A stretch of DNA of 25,463 nt from an uncultured Eubacteriales bacterium (GTDB lineage: Bacteria; Bacillota; Clostridia; Christensenellales; Borkfalkiaceae), in assembly GCA_900547645.1 (NCBI GenBank), contig URHP01000018.1, positions 1 to 25,463 on the forward strand, written 5' to 3'. The notes under the pieces are model-generated. The model saw only the letters and a program-made list of their open reading frames with translations. It ran no database searches and had not been told where the DNA came from. Within the stretch, counting starts at the first letter, position 1; each line of letters begins with the position of its first letter. This document shows positions 1 through 6,472 of this stretch, piece after piece. The position numbers were made by a program, and so were the translations under genes.

Positions 1-362
1 CCACGGAAGCGCGCCGGGTCGTATCGGTCAACAAGGGCGCGATCCTGCGCCTTGCGGGAGCGAGCGAGGTGAGCTTTACGGAAAATGGTTCGGAAGCGGG
101 CGAAAAGGTCGTGTCGCGCGTCTGCGAATCGGGACAGATCTTTATTCCGCTCGGAGAATTGGTCGATCTGGAAGCGGAAAAAGCGCGTCTGGAAAAGGAG
201 CTTGACCGCGTCGTTGGCGAAATTGCGCGTGCCGGCGGGAAACTTGCCAATCAGAACTTCATTGCCAAGGCGCCCAAAAAACTCGTTGAGGACGAGCGCG
301 CCAAGCTGGAAAAACTGCTTGACGCCAAGGCAAAGGTGGAAGAGCGGTTAAAAGATCTTTGA
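1..362 (+). CDS. valS: Valine-tRNA ligase, C-terminal end (partial)
   Basis: This is the 3' end of a gene that enters from the left edge; the reading frame is open from base 3 and ends in TGA at 360-362. The product charges tRNA-Val with valine in the cytoplasm. What is visible is the terminal tRNA-binding arm: the segment FIPLGELVDLEAEKARLEKE starts a long charged helix, followed by a turn with NQNFIAKAP and a second helix to the end. This two-helix coiled coil, with the NxxFxxKAP turn, is the hallmark C-terminus of bacterial ValRS. The catalytic HIGH and KMSKS parts lie outside the window. An internal GTG at 69 could be read as a start, but the frame is coding upstream of it. A strong terminator follows 44 bases after the stop, so valS is not cotranscribed with rex. 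Confidence 0.93.
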   Translation, partial: TEARRVVSVNKGAILRLAGASEVSFTENGSEAGEKVVSRVCESGQIFIPLGELVDLEAEKARLEKELDRVVGEIARAGGKLANQNFIAKAPKKLVEDERAKLEKLLDAKAKVEERLKDL

Positions 363-405
363 CCGGGCGGTCTGACGCGGATCATGTAATTATAATGTAG
401 AGCTG

Positions 406-434
406 AAAGTCTCCGAAGATTCGGAGACTTTTTT
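406..434 (+). terminator. Intrinsic terminator after valS
   Basis: A 12-bp perfect inverted repeat (AAAGTCTCCGAA at 406-417 and its complement at 420-431) is followed by a run of T to 434. It ends the valS transcript and insulates the rex promoter that begins about 50 bases downstream. Confidence 0.9.
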
Positions 435-484
435 GCTGTTCTGAAAAAATATATCCGAAGACAAAAAAATCTGCGTTCAAACGG

Positions 485-513
485 TTGACATCTGCGGTCA
501 TATCTGATAAAAT
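485..513 (+). promoter_or_regulatory. Sigma-A-type promoter of rex
   Basis: A perfect -35 box TTGACA (485-490) is separated by 17 bp from the -10 box TAAAAT (508-513). The predicted transcription start is near 520, directly on the Rex operator-like palindrome at 519-536. It is the only clear promoter before adhE and the hydrogenase gene, so it probably drives all three. Confidence 0.8.
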
Positions 514-518
514 TGCAA

Positions 519-536
519 TTGATAAAAATTTATCGA
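519..536 (+). promoter_or_regulatory. Candidate Rex operator (autoregulatory)
   Basis: The 18-mer TTGATAAAAATTTATCGA matches the published Rex consensus TTGTTAAnnnnTTAACAA at 11 of its 14 defined positions. It is the core of a dyad at 517-538 with a single mismatched pair. It sits 5 bp downstream of the -10 box, over the predicted start point, where a bound repressor would block transcription. The next gene is rex itself, and adhE is a classic Rex target. The site is seen in the sequence; binding is inferred. Confidence 0.75.
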
Positions 537-564
537 TTATTGTTGCGGGACAGTGAGGGGCAAA

Positions 565-1200
565 ATGGGAAACACGGAAAGTTCGGTATCGAAGGCAACC
601 GTTTCCCGCATGCCGTCCTATCTCCGGTACCTGAAAGGGGAAGCGGGCAAAGGGGTGGAATACGTCTCCTCCGCTTCGATCTCCAAGGCGCTCGGCGTTT
701 CGGCGGTCGGTGTAAGAAAGGATCTGGCGCTTGTCTCCTCCCGTCCGGGGAAACCGCGCTTCGGGTTTGAAGTGCGCGGTCTGATCGGCGATATTGAGAA
801 ATTTTTGGGATACCACCGCTGGACGAATGCGGTGATCATCGGCGCAGGAGGGCTCGGAAGGGCGATCCTTGCGTATGAGGGCTTTGAAAATTACGGGATC
901 CATGTGATCGCGGCGTTTGATTCTTCTCCGGCAAAGGTGGGCGCCGTGGGCGGGAAGCCCGTCTATCCAATGGATCGGCTGCCCGATATCATTGCGCGCA
1001 ATTCGGTCAGGGTTGCGATTCTGACCGTTCCGCGCAGCGCCGCGCAGGATGCCTGCGATGAGATCGTGGGCGCCGGAATTACGGCGATCCTCAATTTTGC
1101 GCCCGTATATCTGCACGTACCAGAAGGGGTTACGGTCAAATATGAAGATTTGGCGGTCACGCTTGCCGCGCTCTGCGGCGAATGTGCCGAAGATCGATAA
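565..1200 (+). CDS. rex: Redox-sensing transcriptional repressor Rex
   Basis: Rex is a cytoplasmic dimer that senses the NADH/NAD+ ratio: it binds operators when NAD+ dominates and lets go when NADH accumulates, derepressing fermentation genes. The 211-residue product has the usual length. The N-terminal winged helix (about residues 8-80) contains the Rex signature around SKALGVSAVGVRKDL. The Rossmann domain has the dinucleotide motif GAGGLG (93-98) and an acidic residue after the second strand (D119). I chose ATG 565 because GAGGGG at 555-560 is a well-placed ribosome binding site for it; the upstream GTG at 553 overlaps that site. adhE follows after 36 bp with no terminator or promoter between, so the two are probably cotranscribed. 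A near-consensus Rex site lies just upstream, indicating autoregulation. Confidence 0.95.
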   Translation: MGNTESSVSKATVSRMPSYLRYLKGEAGKGVEYVSSASISKALGVSAVGVRKDLALVSSRPGKPRFGFEVRGLIGDIEKFLGYHRWTNAVIIGAGGLGRAILAYEGFENYGIHVIAAFDSSPAKVGAVGGKPVYPMDRLPDIIARNSVRVAILTVPRSAAQDACDEIVGAGITAILNFAPVYLHVPEGVTVKYEDLAVTLAALCGECAEDR

Positions 1201-1236
1201 AGTCAAAAAATCTTGAAAGGGAAACGGAGGTAGCAC

Positions 1237-3861
1237 ATGAAGGATTTCATCGTCAACGATGAGGAATCTCTCGAGAAAATGCTGGCGCGCGTGAGAGCGG
1301 CGCAGGCGAAGTTCGCGACCTATACGCAGGAGCAGGTGGACAAGATCTTCTTTGCTGCGGCGGTTGCGGCAAATAAGATGAGGATCCCTCTCGCGAAGAT
1401 GGCGGTCGAGGAGACCGGGATGGGCGTTGTCGAAGACAAGGTCATCAAGAACCACTATGCGGCGGAGTATATCTACAACGCCTATAAGGACACCAAGACC
1501 TGCGGCGTGATCGAGCGGGATGAAGGGTTCGGGCTTACCCGTATCGCGGAGCCCATCGGCGTGCTTGCGGCAGTCATTCCCACGACCAACCCCACGTCGA
1601 CTGCGATCTTCAAGTCGCTCATCTGCCTGAAGACGAGAAACGGTCTCATCATCTCCCCGCACCCCCGCGCAAAGCAATGCACGATCGAGGCGGCAAAAGT
1701 CGTACTTGAGGCCGCCGTTGCGGCGGGCGCTCCCGAGGACATTATCGGCTGGATCGATCAGCCCACCGTTCCGCTTTCCGGCATGATCATGCGTGAGGCG
1801 GATATGATCCTTGCAACGGGCGGTCCCGGCATGGTCAAGGCGGCATATTCGTCCGGGAAGCCCGCCCTTGGCGTCGGCGCAGGCAATACGCCCGCGATCA
1901 TCGATTCTTCGGCGGACATTCAGCTTGCCGCGTCTTCCATCCTGCACTCCAAGACTTTCGATAACGGCATGATCTGCGCTTCCGAGCAGTCCACGATCGT
2001 TCTTGCCGACGTCTATGACGCTTTCAAGAAGGAGATGAAGCTGCGCGGCGCATACTTCCTGACGCCGGAAGAGACCGATAAGGTCAGAAAGACCATCATC
2101 ATCAACGGTGCGCTCAACGCAAAGATCGTCGGTCAGAGTGCCTGCAAGATCGCGGAGCTCTCCGGTTTCAAGGCGCCTGCGGGAAGCAAGATCCTCGTCG
2201 GTGAGGTGGAGTCCGTCGAGCTGTCCGAAGAGTTCGCGCACGAGAAGCTGTCTCCCGTGCTTGCGATGTACAAGGCGCAGACCTTTGAGGAAGCCGTCGC
2301 CAAGGCGGACAGGCTCATCAAGGACGGCGGTCTCGGACACACGTCTTCGCTGTATATCAACGTTGAAACGGGCGCGGACAAGATCGCTTACTTCCGTTCC
2401 GTGATGAAGACCTGCCGTATCGTCATCAATACGCCTTCCTCGCAGGGCGGTATCGGCGATCTGTACAACTTCAAGATGCCTCCGTCCCTGACGCTGGGCT
2501 GCGGTTCCTGGGGCGGCAACTCCGTCTCGGAGAACGTCGGCGTCAAGCACCTGATCAATATCAAAACCGTTGCGGAAAGGAAGGAAAATATGCTTTGGTT
2601 CAGAGCTCCCGAGAAAGTTTATTTCAAGCGCGGATGTCTGGGCGTTGCTCTCAAGGAGCTCGGTCCGCAGGTTTACAACAAGAAGAAGGCGTTCGTCGTC
2701 ACGGATAAATTCCTGTTCGAGAGCGGCTTCACGAAGAAGATCACGAACGTTCTCGATGAGATGGGCATTGCGCACGCGACTTTCTTCAACGTAACGCCCG
2801 ATCCCACGCTTGCCTGCGCAAACGAGGGTGTCAAGCAGATGCGTGATTTTGCTCCCGACGTCATCATCGCGATCGGCGGCGGTTCTCCTATGGACGCGGC
2901 TAAGATCATGTGGGTTATGTACGAGCATCCCGAAGTGGATTTCCAGGATATGGCGATGCGCTTCATGGATATCCGCAAGCGCGTTTATACCTTCCCTCAC
3001 ATGGGCGACAAGGCGCTCTTCGTTGCGATTCCCACCACGGCGGGCACGGGTTCCGAAGTGACGCCGTTCGCGGTCATCACGGATGAAAAGACCGGCACGA
3101 AGTATCCGCTTGCAGACTACGAGCTGATGCCCGATGTCGCGATCATCGATTCCGACCTCATGATGAATATCCCGAAGGGACTGACTTCCTGCTCGGGTAT
3201 CGACGCAATGAGCCACGCGCTCGAGGCGATCGCTTCCGTCATGGCGACCGACTTTACGAACGGCATTGCCAAGGAAGCGGCAAAACTCATCTTCGAGTAC
3301 CTGCCCGACGCATATGCAAAGGGCGCACACGACGCGATCGCGCGTGAGAAGATGGCAAATGCTTCCACGATGGCAGGTATGGCGTTTGCGAACGCCTTCC
3401 TCGGCGTCTGCCACTCCATGGCGCACAAGCTCGGTTCTTACTGGCATATCCCTCACGGCATGGCGAACTCGCTCATGCTGGAGGAAGTCATCCGCTTCAA
3501 CAGCTCCGAGCAGCCCACCAAGATGGGGACCTTCCCGCAGTACGCATATCCTCAGTGCAAGGCACGCTATGCGGATGTCGCCCGCTACGTCGGACTCAAG
3601 GGCAAGAATGACGACGAACTTGTCGAAGCGCTCATCAAGAAATTGCAGGAGCTTCAGGAAGCCATCGGTCAGCCCAAGACGATCAAAGAAGCGCTCGGCG
3701 ACAGAGTGACCGAGGAGCAGTTCCTTGCGCGTCTCGATCAGATGACCGAGGATGCGTTCGACGATCAGTGCACGGGTGCCAATCCCCGCTATCCGCTCAT
3801 GAGCGAGATCAAGGAGATGTACCTCAACGCTTATTACGGACGCAAGAACCGCAAGAAATAA
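1237..3861 (+). CDS. adhE: Bifunctional acetaldehyde-CoA/alcohol dehydrogenase AdhE
   Basis: AdhE reduces acetyl-CoA to acetaldehyde and then to ethanol, using two NADH, and is the main NADH sink in mixed fermentation. The 874-residue length fits the family. The N-terminal aldehyde dehydrogenase half has the PTTNPTS region and the catalytic cysteine C247 in DNGMICASEQS. A linker (about 425-460, GCGSWGGNSVSENVG) leads to the iron-dependent alcohol dehydrogenase half with the nucleotide motif GGGS (547-550). The expected iron ligands are D656 and H660 (GIDAMSHALEA), H726 (CHSMAH) and H740 (IPHG). All key residues are present, so both activities should be intact. The start is fixed by GGAGG at 1226-1230, six bases before the ATG. 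In other species AdhE forms filaments (spirosomes). Expression probably follows Rex from the upstream promoter. Confidence 0.97.
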   Translation: MKDFIVNDEESLEKMLARVRAAQAKFATYTQEQVDKIFFAAAVAANKMRIPLAKMAVEETGMGVVEDKVIKNHYAAEYIYNAYKDTKTCGVIERDEGFGLTRIAEPIGVLAAVIPTTNPTSTAIFKSLICLKTRNGLIISPHPRAKQCTIEAAKVVLEAAVAAGAPEDIIGWIDQPTVPLSGMIMREADMILATGGPGMVKAAYSSGKPALGVGAGNTPAIIDSSADIQLAASSILHSKTFDNGMICASEQSTIVLADVYDAFKKEMKLRGAYFLTPEETDKVRKTIIINGALNAKIVGQSACKIAELSGFKAPAGSKILVGEVESVELSEEFAHEKLSPVLAMYKAQTFEEAVAKADRLIKDGGLGHTSSLYINVETGADKIAYFRSVMKTCRIVINTPSSQGGIGDLYNFKMPPSLTLGCGSWGGNSVSENVGVKHLINIKTVAERKENMLWFRAPEKVYFKRGCLGVALKELGPQVYNKKKAFVVTDKFLFESGFTKKITNVLDEMGIAHATFFNVTPDPTLACANEGVKQMRDFAPDVIIAIGGGSPMDAAKIMWVMYEHPEVDFQDMAMRFMDIRKRVYTFPHMGDKALFVAIPTTAGTGSEVTPFAVITDEKTGTKYPLADYELMPDVAIIDSDLMMNIPKGLTSCSGIDAMSHALEAIASVMATDFTNGIAKEAAKLIFEYLPDAYAKGAHDAIAREKMANASTMAGMAFANAFLGVCHSMAHKLGSYWHIPHGMANSLMLEEVIRFNSSEQPTKMGTFPQYAYPQCKARYADVARYVGLKGKNDDELVEALIKKLQELQEAIGQPKTIKEALGDRVTEEQFLARLDQMTEDAFDDQCTGANPRYPLMSEIKEMYLNAYYGRKNRKK

Positions 3862-3882
3862 CGAATCAAGTCGTTTCGGCGG

Positions 3883-3912
3883 ACGAGGGCGGGGGATTTC
3901 CCTTGCCCTCGT
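3883..3912 (+). other. Hairpin between adhE and the hydrogenase gene
   Basis: ACGAGGGC (3883-3890) pairs with GCCCTCGT (3905-3912); the loop can fold further through GGGA/TCCC. Only three T residues follow, so it is a weak terminator at best. It could reduce read-through into the hydrogenase gene or protect the 3' end of a processed adhE message, giving unequal expression within one operon. Confidence 0.55.
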
Positions 3913-3946
3913 TTGCGGAATATTCGGAATTTGGAGAGAAAGAGAT

Positions 3947-5455
3947 ATGAGAGGCCTGGAAACTTCGGTCAGGAAACTGAGGCGGCAGGTGTTCGTCGAA
4001 GTCGCGAAGATCGCATTCGAATCGGATAACGTCGCCAGCGACATTGAAGAGATCCCTTACAAAATCACACCGACGGAAACGCCGCAGTATCGCGAGAGCA
4101 TCTACCGCGAGAGGGCGATCGCCGCAGAACGCGTTCGCCTTGCAATGGGTATGTCGCTCAATCCGCAGGACAGACCGGCGCATATTACCAACGGTCTGAG
4201 CGCAAGCAATATTTCGGACAGTTATTATGAGCCGCCGCTCATGCAGGTCATTCCCTCCGCATGCGACAGATGCGAAGAGAACGCCTATGAAGTGAGCGAT
4301 CAATGCCGCGGCTGCGTGTCGCGCTACTGTATGACGGTTTGCCCGAAGGGGGCGATCTCCGTCGATTCCAAGACGCTGAAAGCGGTCATTGACCGTTCGA
4401 AGTGCATCAAGTGCGGCAAGTGCAAGGCGGCGTGCCCGTATGACGCGATCGCGCATAAAGTCCGTCCCTGCGCGCAGGCGTGCGGCGTCAAGGCGATCTC
4501 CAGCGACGGATTGGGGCGCGCAAGCATCGATCCGAAGAAGTGCGTCGGCTGCGGACAGTGCATGGTAAGCTGCCCGTTCGGCGCGATCGCAGACAAATCG
4601 CAGATCTATCAGTTGATCCGCGCAATCAAAAAGGGCGACGAGGTGGTGGCGGAGGTCGCTCCGTCCATTATCGGGCAGTTCGGTCCCGGCGTTACGCTGT
4701 GGAAGATCAAGGCGGCGCTCAAGGAGATCGGCTTCAAAGAGGTCTACGAAGTTGCACACGGCGCCGATGTCGGCGCGTCCACGGAGGCGCACCATTACGC
4801 GACGGAGGTCGTCACCGGACAGCTTCCGTTCCTGTTGACGTCCTGCTGTCCCGCGTGGAGCATGCTTGCGAAGACGCAGTTCCCCGATATGGTGGATAAA
4901 GTATCCAGCGCGCTTACCCCCATGGTCGCCACATCGCGCACCATCAAGCAGCACAGCCCGAATGCCCGCGTGGTATTCATCGGACCGTGCGCGGCGAAGA
5001 AGCTCGAGGCGCGCCGTCGTACCGTGCGCAGCGATGTGGATTTTGTCATCACGTTTGAGGAGCTTGCTGCGATCTTTGAGGCAAAGGGGATCGATTTTGC
5101 GACGTTCAATAAGGAAGAGCCCATTCACGATGCGACTGCTGCAGGAAGGGGTTATGGCGTCGCGGGCGGCGTTGCTGCTGCGGTGGAGGCGTGCGTCCAT
5201 GCCTATTATCCCGATGTAGAGGTCAAGATCGAGCATGCGGAGGGGCTGGAGGAGTGCAAGAAGATGCTGCTTCTGGCAAAACTCGGAAAGAAAAACGGCT
5301 GCCTGATCGAGGGAATGGGCTGTCCCGGCGGATGCGTCGCGGGGGCGGGGGTAAACATTCCTGTCGAAAAGGGCGCTACTGAGCTCAAAAAGTTTGTGGA
5401 CGGTTCCACGAAAAAACTGCCCGAAAAGGAACTTTACGAGATTCAACTTCCGTAA
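3947..5455 (+). CDS. [FeFe] hydrogenase, group B type
   Basis: A 502-residue cytoplasmic iron-sulfur protein expected to interconvert protons and H2 with ferredoxin-type electron carriers. The N-terminal part is helical without a 2Fe-2S domain. Residues about 106-210 are cysteine-rich: C120/C123/C128/C132, then two ferredoxin-like CxxCxxCxxxCP sets at C153-C163 and C199-C209, with extra C106/C109 and C175/C179. The H-cluster domain has TSCCPAW (C300, C301), GPCAAKKLEA (C348) and EGMGCPGGCVAGAG (C459, C463). All four expected cluster cysteines and the proton-relay cysteine are there. The G before PC (M in group A) and the end AGAGVN (GGGQP in group A) are why I place it in group B (TIGR04105-like). 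It needs HydE/F/G maturases, not seen here. It lies 85 bp after adhE, and a terminator follows. The physiological direction of group B enzymes is not settled. Confidence 0.9.
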   Translation: MRGLETSVRKLRRQVFVEVAKIAFESDNVASDIEEIPYKITPTETPQYRESIYRERAIAAERVRLAMGMSLNPQDRPAHITNGLSASNISDSYYEPPLMQVIPSACDRCEENAYEVSDQCRGCVSRYCMTVCPKGAISVDSKTLKAVIDRSKCIKCGKCKAACPYDAIAHKVRPCAQACGVKAISSDGLGRASIDPKKCVGCGQCMVSCPFGAIADKSQIYQLIRAIKKGDEVVAEVAPSIIGQFGPGVTLWKIKAALKEIGFKEVYEVAHGADVGASTEAHHYATEVVTGQLPFLLTSCCPAWSMLAKTQFPDMVDKVSSALTPMVATSRTIKQHSPNARVVFIGPCAAKKLEARRRTVRSDVDFVITFEELAAIFEAKGIDFATFNKEEPIHDATAAGRGYGVAGGVAAAVEACVHAYYPDVEVKIEHAEGLEECKKMLLLAKLGKKNGCLIEGMGCPGGCVAGAGVNIPVEKGATELKKFVDGSTKKLPEKELYEIQLP

Positions 5456-5471
5456 TCGGTTAAAATGCATT

Positions 5472-5492
5472 GTATTATGTCTGACATAATAC
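5472..5492. repeat. 21-bp perfect palindrome, copy 1
   Basis: Two 10-bp arms (GTATTATGTC and GACATAATAC) flank a single T. It lies 16 bases after the hydrogenase stop codon and 5 bases before the bidirectional terminator. A second copy with 19 of 21 identical bases is at 19328-19348, also immediately before a terminator. Function unknown; it has the symmetry of a protein-binding site or a short palindromic repeat element. Confidence 0.6.
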
Positions 5493-5497
5493 CAGAC

Positions 5498-5534
5498 AAA
5501 AAGAAAACGCACCGTTCAGGTGCGTTTTCTTTTT
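5498..5534. terminator. Bidirectional terminator between the hydrogenase gene and rplI
   Basis: A perfect 16-bp stem (5498-5513 with 5519-5534) and the loop GTTCA. The arms begin with A-rich and end with T-rich runs, so it ends transcripts from both sides: the rex-adhE-hydrogenase unit and rplI on the minus strand. Confidence 0.92.
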
Positions 5535-5545
5535 ACGGTGAATGT

Positions 5546-5992
5546 TCAGGCGAGGGGTACGACATTGACGATGATCTTTGCCGTAACGCCCTCCATAAAG
5601 CGGACTTCTGCTTCAAACGCGCCGAGCGTCTTGATTGCGTCTTTCAGTGCGATCTTCTTTTTGTCGACTTCGCAGCCGAGTTCTTCAAGTGCTGCGGCGA
5701 TCTGCGCCGTGGTGACCGAGCCGAAGACCTTGCCGTTTTCGCCTGCGCGGATGGAGACGGTCACTTCTTTGCCGTTGATCTGCGTTGCCATATCGCGCAT
5801 GGCTTTTTCGTTTTCCGCCTTGTGATAGGCGTCTGCCGTACGACGCTGCGAAATTTCGTTGATCCCGCTTGCGGTTGCAATGTCCGCAAGTCCTTTTTTC
5901 AGCAGGAAGTTTCTGGCATAGCCGTCAGAAACTTCGATGATGTCGCCTTTTTTGCCGCTTCCTTTTACGTCTGCTTTGAGGATTACCTTCAT
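5546..5992 (-). CDS. rplI: 50S ribosomal protein L9
   Basis: L9 binds 23S rRNA at the base of the L1 stalk and extends as a long helix from the 50S subunit. The 148-residue product begins MKVILKADVKGSGKKGD and carries the L9 signature GYARNFLLKKGLA. A charged connecting helix and the C-terminal domain ending in IIVNVVPLA follow. The frame is open further upstream, but the start at 5992 is supported by GGAGG (minus strand, about 5998-6002) and by the conserved N-terminus. It is a single-gene unit: its own promoter lies at 6012-6040 and a terminator directly behind it. The usual partners (rpsF, ssb, rpsR, dnaB) are not adjacent in this window. Confidence 0.96.
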   Translation of the reverse strand: MKVILKADVKGSGKKGDIIEVSDGYARNFLLKKGLADIATASGINEISQRRTADAYHKAENEKAMRDMATQINGKEVTVSIRAGENGKVFGSVTTAQIAAALEELGCEVDKKKIALKDAIKTLGAFEAEVRFMEGVTAKIIVNVVPLA

Positions 5993-6011
5993 ATCAGCCT
6001 CCTTTTTTATT

Positions 6012-6040
6012 ATTGTACAGGCCGTCGGCACGTTTGTCAA
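6012..6040 (-). promoter_or_regulatory. Promoter of rplI
   Basis: On the minus strand, TTGACA (6040-6035) and TACAAT (6017-6012) are separated by 17 bp. The predicted start gives a leader of about a dozen bases, just enough to include the GGAGG site. That leaves no room for a leader-based control element. Confidence 0.75.
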
Positions 6041-6104
6041 TGCTGTTTTCCGATATTTTTTGAAAATTTGCGTATACTTGGTCGTGAAAAGGAGGGAAAA
6101 CACG

Positions 6105-6254
6105 ATGGAAAACATCAACAGCGGCGTTTCCTGCGGGGTTACGGACTGTAAGTACAACCGCGACGGGATGCATTGCGAGCTTGCCACCATTCACGTGGGC
6201 AATACCTGCGACTGCGAGCACTGCACCTGCTGCGACAGCTTCTGCAAGCGCTGA
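6105..6254 (+). CDS. Small cysteine-rich DUF1540 protein
   Basis: A 49-residue protein with nine cysteines, transcribed divergently from rplI. The pattern SCGVTDCKYN..HCELATIHVG..C matches the DUF1540 family (a short Cx4-5C...C domain common in Clostridia and Bacilli). The C-terminal half is unusually cysteine-dense: CDCEHCTCCDSFCKR. Such spacing suggests binding of zinc or another metal, but no function has been established for the family. The ATG at 6105 is supported by AAGGAGG at 6089-6095. A TATACT at 6073-6078 could serve as a -10 box, but I see no good -35 partner. A terminator follows 8 bases after the stop, so it is monocistronic. Confidence 0.85.
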   Translation: MENINSGVSCGVTDCKYNRDGMHCELATIHVGNTCDCEHCTCCDSFCKR

Positions 6255-6262
6255 GCAAAGCG

Positions 6263-6288
6263 GAGAGGGGAAAATCCCTCTCTTTTTT
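6263..6288 (+). terminator. Terminator after the DUF1540 gene
   Basis: GAGAGGG (6263-6269) pairs with CCCTCTC (6276-6282) around a six-base loop, followed by six T residues. Confidence 0.9.
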
Positions 6289-6307
6289 GTTTGGATTCAT
6301 ACATAGA

Positions 6308-6463
6308 ATGAGTCGGGACGGTTACACTAAGGAGTACGGCGCGGAAATGCGCTTTCAGATAGATGTTTCTTCGGGCGCCGTGCGCGCGGAGAAACTGCGG
6401 GAGGGGCAGAAATGTCTCTCCCGAAACTATTTTTCGGGGGTATTCCGTGTTCTTCGTGCATAG
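6308..6463 (+). CDS. Possible 51-residue (or 38-residue) small protein
   Basis: The 184-bp gap between the DUF1540 terminator and the solute-binding-like gene holds one open frame ending in TAG at 6461-6463, nine bases before the next ATG. The ATG at 6308 has no visible ribosome binding site. A later ATG at 6347 lies 12 bases after AAGGAG (6329-6334). Codon choice (GAA, CGC, GCG) resembles the neighbours. The predicted peptide is basic and has no recognised motif. It may be a coupled leader peptide, a gene remnant or simply non-coding leader. Confidence 0.2.
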   Translation: MSRDGYTKEYGAEMRFQIDVSSGAVRAEKLREGQKCLSRNYFSGVFRVLRA

Positions 6464-6472
6464 GATAGAGAG

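Noticed and set aside
382..4044. A 1220-codon open frame on the minus strand opposite rex and adhE
   Set aside because: It is a codon-bias shadow of adhE and rex: no family resemblance, Arg/His/Asp-rich composition, no ribosome binding site, and it runs through a terminator and the Rex operator.
3866..5512. A 548-codon minus-strand frame opposite the hydrogenase gene
   Set aside because: Antisense shadow of a gene with all hydrogenase motifs on the plus strand; it also crosses the bidirectional terminator.
5465..6151. A plus-strand frame of 228 codons through the rplI region
   Set aside because: It reads through the terminator and the antisense strand of rplI, whose protein is unmistakable.
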